DNA of 64,000 nt. It comes from Erythrobacter sp. (GTDB taxonomy: Bacteria > Pseudomonadota > Alphaproteobacteria > Sphingomonadales > Sphingomonadaceae). Under the pieces are notes generated by a model. The model was not told the DNA's origin and made no database searches. It saw nothing but the letters and a program-made list of their open reading frames with translations. Positions within the stretch are counted from its first letter, which is position 1, and every line of letters begins with the position of its first letter. This document shows, in pieces, positions 41,693 to 48,720 of this stretch. The stretch is from positions 868,001 through 932,000 of the forward strand of contig CP073261.1 in the NCBI GenBank assembly GCA_019739335.1, read 5' to 3'. The position numbers and the translations under genes are program-made.

Positions 41693-41739
41693 GAAAGTCC
41701 CTCTTTTTCCCTGAAATCTTGTCTAAGCGGCGAAGCGGA

Positions 41740-41949
41740 TCAGAGCAGTGCCAGTAATTGTTGCACCGTCCATCCGAACAGCGAATCGACCGCGAGGAAG
41801 AACAGCGACAGAATGACGACCATGATACCGACAAAGATCGCCGTGCGCACGGTTTCGGGCCAGGTCGGCCATACCACCTTGGCGGTTTCCGAGCGTACCT
41901 GACGTACGAATTCGCCGGGGCTGGTCTTCTTCTTGGTCTCTTCGGCCAT
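41740..41949 (-). CDS. secE: preprotein translocase subunit SecE
   Basis: A 69-residue short SecE with the single conserved helix. The amphipathic part is GEFVRQVRSETAKVVWPTWPETVRT, including the hallmark VxWP, followed by the membrane helix AIFVGIMVVILSLFFLAVDSLFGW. It stabilises SecY in the inner membrane. It is first of a two-gene secE-nusG unit. The usual upstream partner tRNA-Trp is present but 3.8 kb away at 45715, with unrelated genes in between. Confidence 0.97.
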   Translation of the reverse strand: MAEETKKKTSPGEFVRQVRSETAKVVWPTWPETVRTAIFVGIMVVILSLFFLAVDSLFGWTVQQLLALL

Positions 41950-42248
41950 GCTGGCTTCGCTTTCGCTTCGCTAAAAAATCCCGTGCCTTCCGGGTAGGGC
42001 TCCGCGCCGCCCCGGACAGGTCCGGGAGGGGCTTGGCGAGGCTCCGATGTCGGATGACGATCGGCTATTTAGGGGTGCTGTCGCTGCTTGGCAAGGCCGA
42101 GCACCCCCGGAACGCCTTCGGGGCAACAAGAAACAAGGTCCGCTTGGTAACAAATGTGACCGGAAATGCGACTGGGGGCTAGGCAGGGGACGCTGGCGCC
42201 GATAGCACTGCCCGCCAGAACCAGGGACGAACAGGGAAAATTCTCGCA
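41950..42248. other. divergent intergenic region between secE and the alanine symporter gene
   Basis: 299 bases, the longest gap in the window. It contains hairpin-forming CCCCGGACAGGTCCGGG (about 42013-42029) near secE and GC-rich imperfect dyads (CGAGCACCCCCGG...). TAACAAATGTGA at 42148 resembles the catabolic operator but has one broken position. No gene is seen in it. Confidence 0.5.
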
Positions 42249-43772
42249 ATGGCAGCCGGAACCGAAATGACCATCGACCAGCAGCTGCTCGGCCCGGTCA
42301 CCAATATAGCCGACTTTATCTGGGGTGGCACCTGGAACGGGGTCCAGGTTATCCCCTTGCCACCGCTCGCAGTGATCCTGTTGGGCGCAGGTCTGTGGTT
42401 CATGATCGGCCTGCGCGCCTATCCGATCACTAACTTCATTCCGGCCATGAAAGGCCTGTTCGCGGGGCGCAAATCCGAAGGCAAGGGCGAGATTTCCCCC
42501 TTCGCCGCGCTCTCTACCGCGCTTTCGGGACAAGTAGGCACAGGCAATCTGGCTGGCGTCGCTACTGCCATCGCGCTGGGCGGTCCGGGAGCGATTTTCT
42601 GGATGTGGATTACAGCGCTGTTCGGCATGGCGCTGGCCTTTGCCGAAGGCTCGCTGGCCATCCGTTACCGCGAAAGAACCAGCGATGGCACCTACCGCGG
42701 CGGCCCGATGAGCTACATCATGATGGGTCTGGGAAAAAAGTGGACCTGGCTGGCCGTGTTCTTCTGCATCGGCACGCTCATTTCCGCGCTCGTCACCGGC
42801 AACGGAATCCAGGCCAATGCCGTCGCGGACGGGCTGAACGAATTGTTCGGGATCGAGGAATGGCTTGGCGGACTTATCGTCGCCATCCTGGTTTTCATCG
42901 TCATCATCGGGGGCATCAAGTCGATCGGCAATGTTGCCGAAAAGGTCGTGCCGGTAATGGCGGCCGCCTACATCGTAATGGCGATTATCGCCATCCTTCT
43001 CAATCTGGAGGACATTCCCGAAACCTTCAGCCGCATATTTGGCGGTGCATTCAATGCGCAGAGCGCCAGCGGAGGGTTTGTCGGCGCGGCTTTGATCCTC
43101 GCCATCCGGGCAGGTGTGGCACGCGGGCTGTTCTCGAACGAGGCGGGGCAAGGCTCTACCCCGATAGCCCACGCGGTTGCGCAGACCGATGACCCGCAGT
43201 TCCAGGGCCGCATGGCCATGCTCGGCACTTTCATCGACACGATCGTAATCTGCACGATGACAGCGCTTGTTATCCTGACAGTTCAGGGAGATTTCAGCGC
43301 CAACGGGGTGGCCGTGGAACACGCGTGGCAGTCCGAGTTGCAGGGCTTCGCAATGACAAGCGGCGCCTTTGCGGCGGCCTTCCCTTTCACGATTGCCGAG
43401 ATCCCGATTGGTACGCTGGTCGCGAGCATTGCCCTGTTGCTGTTTGTCTTCACCACGCTGCTCACCTGGAGCTATTATGGCGAGCGGGCGATCACTTTCC
43501 TCTATGATCGGGTTCCCGGCTCCACCTTGCGCGGCGAGAAACTCCTCCACATGGGATGGCGAGTGCTCTGGTGCGTTGCGATCTTTGTCGGGGCGAGCCG
43601 CGAATCGGATCTAATCTGGCGGCTGGGCGATATCGCCAACGGACTGATGGTGCTGCCGAACCTGATTGCCCTGCTAGCGCTGTCCGGCGTGGTTTTCGCT
43701 CTGGCTCGCGGTGACAGGACGGCCGGGGCCGACCACCACGAGAAGACGCCCGAGGAGCCGGAGGAATACTGA
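42249..43772 (+). CDS. sodium:alanine symporter (AGCS) family protein
   Basis: A 507-residue carrier with about eleven helices. The AGCS hallmark ALSGQVGTGNLAGVATAIALGGPGAIFWMW is present, as are GTYRGGPMSYI, RAGVARGLFSNEAGQGSTPIAHAVAQT and the later TWSYYGERAITFLYD. The family imports alanine or glycine with Na+ or H+. The end is a hydrophilic His/Glu-rich tail (GADHHEKTPEEPEEY). It is monocistronic, preceded by the long gap at 41950-42248. The ATG at 42249 is likely; a second ATG (MTIDQQ) lies six codons on. It interrupts the expected tRNA-Trp to secE order. Confidence 0.9.
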   Translation: MAAGTEMTIDQQLLGPVTNIADFIWGGTWNGVQVIPLPPLAVILLGAGLWFMIGLRAYPITNFIPAMKGLFAGRKSEGKGEISPFAALSTALSGQVGTGNLAGVATAIALGGPGAIFWMWITALFGMALAFAEGSLAIRYRERTSDGTYRGGPMSYIMMGLGKKWTWLAVFFCIGTLISALVTGNGIQANAVADGLNELFGIEEWLGGLIVAILVFIVIIGGIKSIGNVAEKVVPVMAAAYIVMAIIAILLNLEDIPETFSRIFGGAFNAQSASGGFVGAALILAIRAGVARGLFSNEAGQGSTPIAHAVAQTDDPQFQGRMAMLGTFIDTIVICTMTALVILTVQGDFSANGVAVEHAWQSELQGFAMTSGAFAAAFPFTIAEIPIGTLVASIALLLFVFTTLLTWSYYGERAITFLYDRVPGSTLRGEKLLHMGWRVLWCVAIFVGASRESDLIWRLGDIANGLMVLPNLIALLALSGVVFALARGDRTAGADHHEKTPEEPEEY

Positions 43773-43789
43773 CCTCCGGTTCCTGTGGG

Positions 43790-43942
43790 TCAGCGGCGGC
43801 TGAATAGCCGTTCGAGCAATCCGGGCTGCTCCATCGGCTGGATACGGCCAAAGGCGGCTAGGCGCAGGCTCGGATCGCTCATCGCGCGTGGCGAAGTCCA
43901 GCGGTCCGGACGGCTCGAAGTGAAAACGCGACTCGACATCAT
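43790..43942 (-). CDS. small basic protein, paralogue 1 (RPDxWTSPR family)
   Basis: A 50-residue reading frame, MMSSRVFTSSRPDRWTSP at the start and IQPMEQPGLLERLFSRR at the end. AGGGAG lies just before the twin ATG (43942 or 43939). It aligns along its whole length with the 48-residue product of 44062-44208: both share RPD-WTSPR, SDPS-R, a PME-PG block and ERLF-R at the C-terminus. Conservation of protein with DNA divergence argues that both are real genes. No membrane helix or signal is present, and the composition is basic and proline-rich. The function is unknown. Confidence 0.7.
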   Translation of the reverse strand: MMSSRVFTSSRPDRWTSPRAMSDPSLRLAAFGRIQPMEQPGLLERLFSRR

Positions 43943-44061
43943 GTGGCTCCCTGCTTTCTTACCGGCAAATCTGAGTTTCTCAACTCGTCCCTGCTGAAGA
44001 ACGGTTTACCGCACGAAATCTGAACCCGTGATGGCGAGTAGCGTCGGCCTCGGTTCAGCTA

Positions 44062-44208
44062 CTATCCGCGCCTGAATAGGCGTTCCCAGAAGCCCGGTTC
44101 TTCCATCGGCAGGATCTTGCCATGCGCCATCGCGCGATAGCTGGGGTCGGAAAACGGACGCGGGCTCGTCCAGCTATCGGGACGAGTACTGCGAAAAAGC
44201 TTCGCCAT
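44062..44208 (-). CDS. small basic protein, paralogue 2 (RPDxWTSPR family)
   Basis: A 48-residue protein: MAKLFRSTRPDSWTSPRPFS at the start, ILPMEEPGFWERLFRRG at the end. GGAGGAG sits six to eight bases before the ATG, a very strong ribosome-binding site that supports translation. It is a tandem paralogue of the gene at 43790-43942, 119 bases apart and in the same direction; the family motif is R-(S/T)-RPD-x-WTSPR...SDPS-x-R...PME-x-PG-x-x-ERLF-x-R. The gene follows the GT87-like membrane protein gene by 86 bases on the same strand. Function and family name are unknown to me. Confidence 0.78.
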   Translation of the reverse strand: MAKLFRSTRPDSWTSPRPFSDPSYRAMAHGKILPMEEPGFWERLFRRG

Positions 44209-44294
44209 GTGAATCTCCTCCTTGGCGGTAGTATTGCGGAGGTGAAATCCCCGACTGCGACGGCGGTTCCCGGGAGTGGGCCGAAGCAGGGCGC

Positions 44295-45458
44295 TTATAT
44301 CCTTTCGGCAGCGGCTCTGCGTGACCAGACCAGCAAGACCAAGGCCAGTGTCGCCAGCGGCATCAGATTGATGCCGAGTGGCAGCGCGACAGCGCGGGTA
44401 GCGTAAGGGGCGGCGTACAGCAGCACGAGAACGAGCTTTTCGTAGGGGCGGAAGCCCCCACACAGTCCTTCGCGTACCAGCCACAGCGTCGGCAGGATCA
44501 GGAAGGGCAGATCGTAATTGAACAGATAGGGCGATGCGAGCGCGGTGGCCGCCAGCACCAGCGCGCCGCTGGCCAATGGATCACCCTGCATCCGCTTGCC
44601 AGCCAACACGGCGAGGACAACCATCCCTAACGTGATCACGCCTTGCAGTGCCAGAGCCGTGCCCTCGGGCGCGAACAGGCTGATCTGACTGTAGGGTGTC
44701 GCCATCCGCAGATAGAGATCGACCCCCGCACCGTCCATGATCGCGGCACTGGCTTGCCAGCTGGTGGTGTAGGCGACCATTGTTTCGGTGCCGAAGGCGA
44801 GCCATGACAGCAGGACCAGCCCGGTCGCGCTGGCTCCGGCAGCGATGAAGGCGCGCCACTGGCCAGCGCCGGCCAGCCAGAACGGGGCCAGCAGCGCCAG
44901 ATGGGGCTTGATGATGAGCGCGCCGAGCAGGGCACCGGCCAGCATTGGGCGCTTTCCGAGCAGAGCCACCCCTCCCACCAGCAAGGCCCCGGTCAGCAGA
45001 CCCGTCTGCGCGTGACCTGCCGCCAGCAGCGCGCCGGGGTAGACCAGCACCAGCGGCCACAAGCGCGGGAAGGCCCGGAACGTCGCCCAGGCCCACAAAG
45101 CAAAGGTCACCAACACCCAGGCAAGCCATGCGAGCGGGAACGGCAAGGCCCCGAACAGCGCAGCGGCGAACAGGAATGGCGGCGGATTGACGAAGGCGAA
45201 CCAGCCGCTGCTACCGGTGGAGGTCTGCACACGTTCCTGCACCGCCAGATCGTAGGCCGCAGCCGGATCGCCCGCCACGGTCACGTGCCCTGCGCCCCAG
45301 AAGGCGAGGAAATCGGTCCCGTCCACGCCCATCGCCTTGATGTAGGAATTGGCCAGCAGCGCCAGCGAGGCAAGGCCAAGGATTACCGCGTAACCGCGCA
45401 CGCGCTCAGTGGTGAGCCAATCGGCATTGCGGACATGGTGGAGCAGGCGCGCGGTCAT
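44295..45458 (-). CDS. GT87/DUF2029-type polyprenol-phosphate-mannose-dependent glycosyltransferase-like membrane protein
   Basis: A 387-residue protein with about ten hydrophobic helices. The first periplasmic loop has MGVDGTDFLAFWGAGHVTVAGDPAAAYD, with the catalytic-type Asp in GTDFLAFWGAG, a DUF2029/GT87 signature (mannosyltransferases of the GT-C class). FVNPPPFLFAAALFG, PGALLAAGHAQTGLLTGALLVGG, IIKPHLALLAPFWLAGAGQW and SPYLFNYDLPFLILP are further landmarks. It probably transfers a sugar from a lipid-linked donor to an envelope acceptor. I chose ATG 45458; the frame is open for another 80 codons through repeats. Two small-protein genes lie downstream on the same strand. Confidence 0.8.
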   Translation of the reverse strand: MTARLLHHVRNADWLTTERVRGYAVILGLASLALLANSYIKAMGVDGTDFLAFWGAGHVTVAGDPAAAYDLAVQERVQTSTGSSGWFAFVNPPPFLFAAALFGALPFPLAWLAWVLVTFALWAWATFRAFPRLWPLVLVYPGALLAAGHAQTGLLTGALLVGGVALLGKRPMLAGALLGALIIKPHLALLAPFWLAGAGQWRAFIAAGASATGLVLLSWLAFGTETMVAYTTSWQASAAIMDGAGVDLYLRMATPYSQISLFAPEGTALALQGVITLGMVVLAVLAGKRMQGDPLASGALVLAATALASPYLFNYDLPFLILPTLWLVREGLCGGFRPYEKLVLVLLYAAPYATRAVALPLGINLMPLATLALVLLVWSRRAAAERI

Positions 45459-45598
45459 CGCTGCCGCTTTAGGGGTGATATGGTTAATTTGGGATTGGGA
45501 TTGCTGTGGCCAAGTTTGCCTGGCTGGGCGGACCCCTCCACCACCCTTCGGGCGGTCCCCCTCCCCGTCCCGGGGAGGATTTGAGTTAGCGCACGGTC

Positions 45599-45692
45599 GC
45601 TCTTGCGACCGCAAGGCCGAACGGCCGCCCGGACCGGCCCCGCAGCGAAGCGGAGGGAACAGCCGGGAGGACGCTCCCACGGACGTGGGAGC
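45599..45692. repeat. GC-rich palindromic repeat, family B copy 2, with tRNA-trailing hairpin
   Basis: The blocks CGCAAGGCCGAACGGCCGCC and GGAGGACGCTCCCACGGA recur from 35872-35951. The last part, GCTCCCAC-GGAC-GTGGGAGC (45673-45692), is a perfect 8-base stem starting 23 bases beyond the 3' end of tRNA-Trp and may end its transcript. Confidence 0.55.
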
Positions 45693-45714
45693 ATGACACA
45701 CAAATCGAATGAAA

Positions 45715-45790
45715 TGGCAGGGGCGATAGGATTCGAACCTACGACCCTCGGTTTTGGAGACCGATGCTCTACCAGCTGAGCTACACCCCT
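45715..45790 (-). tRNA. tRNA-Trp (anticodon CCA)
   Basis: A 76-base cloverleaf on the minus strand: acceptor AGGGGTG...TCGCCCCTG plus an encoded CCA end, D-arm GCTCAGCTGGTAGAGC, anticodon loop CTCCAAA with CCA as anticodon, and T-arm TAGGTTCGAATCCTA. Base pairing holds in all arms. The tRNA-Trp/secE/nusG order is ancestral, but here secE is 3.8 kb away. Confidence 0.97.
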
Positions 45791-45867
45791 GCAGGGAAGC
45801 GCGCCTCTATATCGGGCCGCGCGCGATGGCAAGCGACGACGTGCGCGCTTGGTGTTACAGGAGGGCG

Positions 45868-46584
45868 ATGCACTCCCCCGCGCCCAAATTGATCCCGCCG
45901 GAGACCTTGCTGCTCGCCTATCGCAGCGGGGTGTTCCCGATGGCCGATTCGCGCGACGACAGCGAAGTGTTCTGGGTCGAGCCGCGCAACCGGGCGATCC
46001 TGCCGCTCGATGGGTTCCGCTGTTCGCAATCGCTAGCCAAGCTGCTGAAGCAGGACCGATTCACGGTTACGGTGGACGGCGATTTCGGCGCGGTGATCGA
46101 TGCCTGCGCCCAGCCCCGCACAGATTATCCCGAAACCTGGATCAGCCATGTGGTCGATGCCAGCTACCGCAACCTGCATCGTCACGGCCATGCCCATTCG
46201 GTGGAATGCTGGCTGGGCGGCGAACTGGTCGGCGGGCTTTACGGCGTCGCCTTCGATCGGGTGTTTTGCGGCGAAAGCATGTTCAGCCGCGTGCCCAATG
46301 CCAGCAAGGTGGCGCTGGCCTGGCTGGTGGCACTGATGCGGCGCGCGGGATATGTCCTGCTCGACTGCCAGTTCATGACCGAACATCTCGCCTCGCTGGG
46401 AGCGGTCGAGATACCGCGCGATCGCTATCAGGAACTGCTGGCGCAGGCGGCGGTGCAACAGCCGCGCTGCTCCCTGCCCGAAGCTATCGCCGAACTGCGT
46501 CAGCTATCTTCGTCTTCGCCCTCGGATACCGCTTCCTCCTCGCCGGGGAAGCTCATCGCGCAGTCTTTCAGCCAGACATCGTAG
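45868..46584 (+). CDS. aat: leucyl/phenylalanyl-tRNA--protein transferase
   Basis: A 238-residue Aat. Landmarks are LLLAYRSGVFPMADSRDD, FWVEPRNRAILPLDGF, the GNAT-like SHVVDASYRNLHRHGHAHSVECW and GGLYGVAFDRVFCGESMFSRVPNASKVALAWLV, and LLDCQFMTEHLASLGAVEI. It adds Leu or Phe to N-terminal Arg or Lys of proteins in the N-degron pathway. The ATG 45868 has AGGAGGG three bases before it. The last 28 residues (LSSSSPSDTASSSPGK...) lie antisense to the 3' end of the DUF2155 gene: an 85-base convergent overlap. The tail is Ser-rich and low-complexity, so it may be an accidental extension after loss of an earlier stop. Confidence 0.95.
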   Translation: MHSPAPKLIPPETLLLAYRSGVFPMADSRDDSEVFWVEPRNRAILPLDGFRCSQSLAKLLKQDRFTVTVDGDFGAVIDACAQPRTDYPETWISHVVDASYRNLHRHGHAHSVECWLGGELVGGLYGVAFDRVFCGESMFSRVPNASKVALAWLVALMRRAGYVLLDCQFMTEHLASLGAVEIPRDRYQELLAQAAVQQPRCSLPEAIAELRQLSSSSPSDTASSSPGKLIAQSFSQTS

Positions 46585-47042
46585 ATCGGGTGCTCGACTA
46601 CGTTGAGGCTGGGCGATTCCTTGAACATCCAGCCGGAAAACACCGGGTTCCAGCGCAGTTCCGCATCGTTGTCGCTACGCTCGTTGACGAAGACCTGGAC
46701 GAAGGCACCGGTCTGCTGCGGGTCTTCCCACGGCGCGGTTCGCTCGCAGGCGGACAGGCGGATGATGACATCGTCGATCCGCCGCGATTCGCCGGGATAC
46801 ATTTCGATATCGCGGCTGATGTTGTTGCGCTTGTTGACGAGGCCGATTGTGGCCAACCGTTCATCCATCGGCGTGCCGATGCCTGCCGTGGTCTCGGGTT
46901 GCGGCGGGCGCTCGGCAGTCTGGAACTCCTCCGGAACCTCGGTCTGTTCGGCCTGCGGCGCGGGCGGAGCACTATCGCAGGCAGCCAGAACCAATACGGG
47001 CACAAGCAGCGCCGCGCCGAAAACGACCGCGCGCGGGGCCAT
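46500..47042 (-). CDS. DUF2155 lipoprotein
   Basis: A 180-residue protein. The signal ends in a lipobox (LVLAACDSAPPAP, lipid Cys at about 22), followed by a Pro/Glu/Gln linker and the DUF2155 core: LRWNPVFSGWMFKESPSLNVVEHPIYDVWLKDC is its conserved end, with ACERTAPWEDPQQTGAFVQVF before it. The C-terminal acidic tail (PGEEEAVSEGEDEDS) is antisense to aat. In alphaproteobacteria the gene nearly always neighbours aat and the NDUFA12 homologue. It is coupled to the NDUFA12 gene (TGATG overlap). The function is not established; an envelope role is expected from the anchor. Confidence 0.9.
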   Translation of the reverse strand: MAPRAVVFGAALLVPVLVLAACDSAPPAPQAEQTEVPEEFQTAERPPQPETTAGIGTPMDERLATIGLVNKRNNISRDIEMYPGESRRIDDVIIRLSACERTAPWEDPQQTGAFVQVFVNERSDNDAELRWNPVFSGWMFKESPSLNVVEHPIYDVWLKDCAMSFPGEEEAVSEGEDEDS

Positions 47043-47440
47043 CACGCGTCGGGCGACCATGCTTCGTAATCGCCGGTCGCGGCCGCACGACGGCCACCCC
47101 GGTCCAGCGCGCCTGCGGGCAGGTAGCGCGAATCGGTACCGGTGGCGTTTGGGGTGTAATCAACTTCCCAGATCTTAGGCGGCGGCAGGTGGCTTTCGGG
47201 CAGCGCGTCGTAGGAGCCATGCAGCCAGCCGTGCCATTCGGCGGGCACCCTGCTCGCATCGTTGGCGCCGTTGTAGATCACCCAGCGCCGTTCACGCTGA
47301 CCTTGCTTCACCTTCTTCGAGCGGAAATACCTGTTGCCCTGCGCATCGGTGCCGATGTGCTCGCCATTGCGCGCCGACCACAGTTGCGTGCCGAAGGTGG
47401 CCCCGTCCCACCAGGTGAAGATCTTGCCGAGAAAGCTCAT
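47042..47440 (-). CDS. NADH:ubiquinone oxidoreductase NDUFA12-family subunit
   Basis: A 132-residue homologue of mitochondrial NDUFA12 (B17.2). Core motifs are FLGKIFTWWDGATFGTQLWSARNGEHIGTD, GNRYFRSKK and RRWVIYNGANDASRVPAEWHGWLHGSYDALPE, which bind the matrix arm of complex I in eukaryotes. Alphaproteobacteria carry it away from the nuo operon, typically beside DUF2155 and aat, as here. Its stop overlaps the DUF2155 start. It follows the DUF192 gene by 52 bases. There is no signal, so it sits on the cytoplasmic side of complex I. Confidence 0.93.
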   Translation of the reverse strand: MSFLGKIFTWWDGATFGTQLWSARNGEHIGTDAQGNRYFRSKKVKQGQRERRWVIYNGANDASRVPAEWHGWLHGSYDALPESHLPPPKIWEVDYTPNATGTDSRYLPAGALDRGGRRAAATGDYEAWSPDA

Positions 47441-47492
47441 GGACCGGGCGGTTAGCGGATTCGGGCTGGCAGGCCAAGCCTTAGCGAGGGCT

Positions 47493-47990
47493 TTACCACT
47501 CGACCTTGTCGCCGGGAGCAATCCCCAGTTCTTCCGCACGCCCGCCAACGAGTTCGAGCACGGCAATGCCGGGCCGTTCGGACTCGACGCTTTCCTCGTT
47601 ATAGGGAACGCCGGGCTCAATATTGATGATCGTGCCTTCCTCATCGATGAAGATAATGTCGAGCGGAATCACCGTGTTGCGCATCCAGAAGCCCATCATT
47701 TCGGGCTCGTCATAGGGAAACAGCATCCCCTCGTCCGGGCCCATTTCGGTGCGGAACATCAAACCCTGCCGCTGCGCCTCGCGGCTGGCGGCCAATTCGG
47801 CCTGGATGATATGGGCACCGCTGGCAGTGGTGACCGTGACGGGAATCACCTCCAGCCCTGAAACCGGGTGAGTATTGGCGGTAGCCACGGCGGAACCGGA
47901 GGCTTCGGGCACCTGCTCGGCAGCCTGCGGCGAACAGGCAAGGAGAGGCAGCGCCATCGCCACCAACACACATTCACGCAAACCCGTCAT
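47493..47990 (-). CDS. DUF192 lipoprotein
   Basis: A 165-residue protein. The signal has the lipobox LPLLACSP (Cys at about 18). The DUF192 core follows: AELAASREAQRQGLMFRTEMGPDEGMLFPYDEPEMMGFWMRNTVIPLDIIFIDEEGTIINI, ending VLELVGGRAEELGIAPGDKVEW (landmarks). The family is a small beta-barrel of unknown function found in envelope fractions of many bacteria. The ATG lies inside the 3' end of the recX gene (17-base overlap), so translation is probably coupled. The upstream frame is open but has no ribosome-binding site. Confidence 0.88.
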   Translation of the reverse strand: MTGLRECVLVAMALPLLACSPQAAEQVPEASGSAVATANTHPVSGLEVIPVTVTTASGAHIIQAELAASREAQRQGLMFRTEMGPDEGMLFPYDEPEMMGFWMRNTVIPLDIIFIDEEGTIINIEPGVPYNEESVESERPGIAVLELVGGRAEELGIAPGDKVEW

Positions 47991-48567
47991 CGTCCCATTC
48001 CTCCGCTTCGGCCTCCGCTTCGGCCAGCCATTCGTCCGCCTGCGCTTCGCTCTCGGCATCGATCACCGCGCGGGCGTGATCGAAGCTGTGGCCCGCGCGC
48101 AGCATGGCTGCAATCGCTTTTTCGCGCTTTTCCCTGTCCACAGCCTGAAGCGCGAAAGGGCCGAAGCCGCGCTTGCGCGCCAGATGCAGCGCCGCGCGGC
48201 GGCGGGTTGCCTCGCCCGGAGCAACATCGGCGCGCACAGATTCCGCAATGCCTGCCTGCCCCAGCGCCTGGTTAACCCGGTTCGCACCGAAGCCGCGCCT
48301 GAGTAGGTCACCCGACTTAGCGCGGGCATAGACGGCATCGTCGATATAGCCGAGGTCGACGAAGCGCGTGACCAGTGCGGGCAAGTCGGCCTGCTCCTCT
48401 TCCGCCCAACCGCGCTCGCGCAATTTGCGCGCCAGATAGCGCTCCAGCTTTGCCGCACTGGTCGCAAACCGCGCGACGTAGGTCAGCGCCAGTTCATGCA
48501 GCGAGGCCGAAGTCAGCGGCTTGGGAGCGCGCTTCTCGCGCCTCTGATACTGCTTTGCGCCCTTCAT
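47974..48567 (-). CDS. recX: regulatory protein RecX
   Basis: A 197-residue RecX made of three-helix repeats: LHELALTYVARFATSAAKLERYLARKLRERGW, then LVTRFVDLGYIDDAVYARAKSGDLLRRGFGANRVNQAL, and EKREKAIAAMLRAGHSFDHARAVID (landmarks). It binds RecA filaments and limits their activity. It ends in an acidic tail (EAEAEEWDDDGFA) that overlaps the DUF192 start by 17 bases. I chose ATG 48567; 14 further residues upstream would need a start without a ribosome-binding site. recA itself is not in the window. Confidence 0.9.
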   Translation of the reverse strand: MKGAKQYQRREKRAPKPLTSASLHELALTYVARFATSAAKLERYLARKLRERGWAEEEQADLPALVTRFVDLGYIDDAVYARAKSGDLLRRGFGANRVNQALGQAGIAESVRADVAPGEATRRRAALHLARKRGFGPFALQAVDREKREKAIAAMLRAGHSFDHARAVIDAESEAQADEWLAEAEAEAEEWDDDGFA

Positions 48568-48720
48568 CGGCCCTGCTATCGCGCTCCTTTGGCCATAATC
48601 GTGCCACACTTCCCTTCAAATGGGAAAGATTGTAGCGGTGTCGGGCAGAATTCGACGCCGCTTTTTTATTTCATGACGCGCCACAAGAGCGCGCAGCACA
48701 AGGGTTAGCGAAAAGCTCGT

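Noticed and set aside
42148..42159. TAACAAATGTGA upstream of the alanine symporter as a sixth operator
   Set aside because: One arm is broken (GTGA for GTTA), and the neighbouring gene has no link to the catabolic set.
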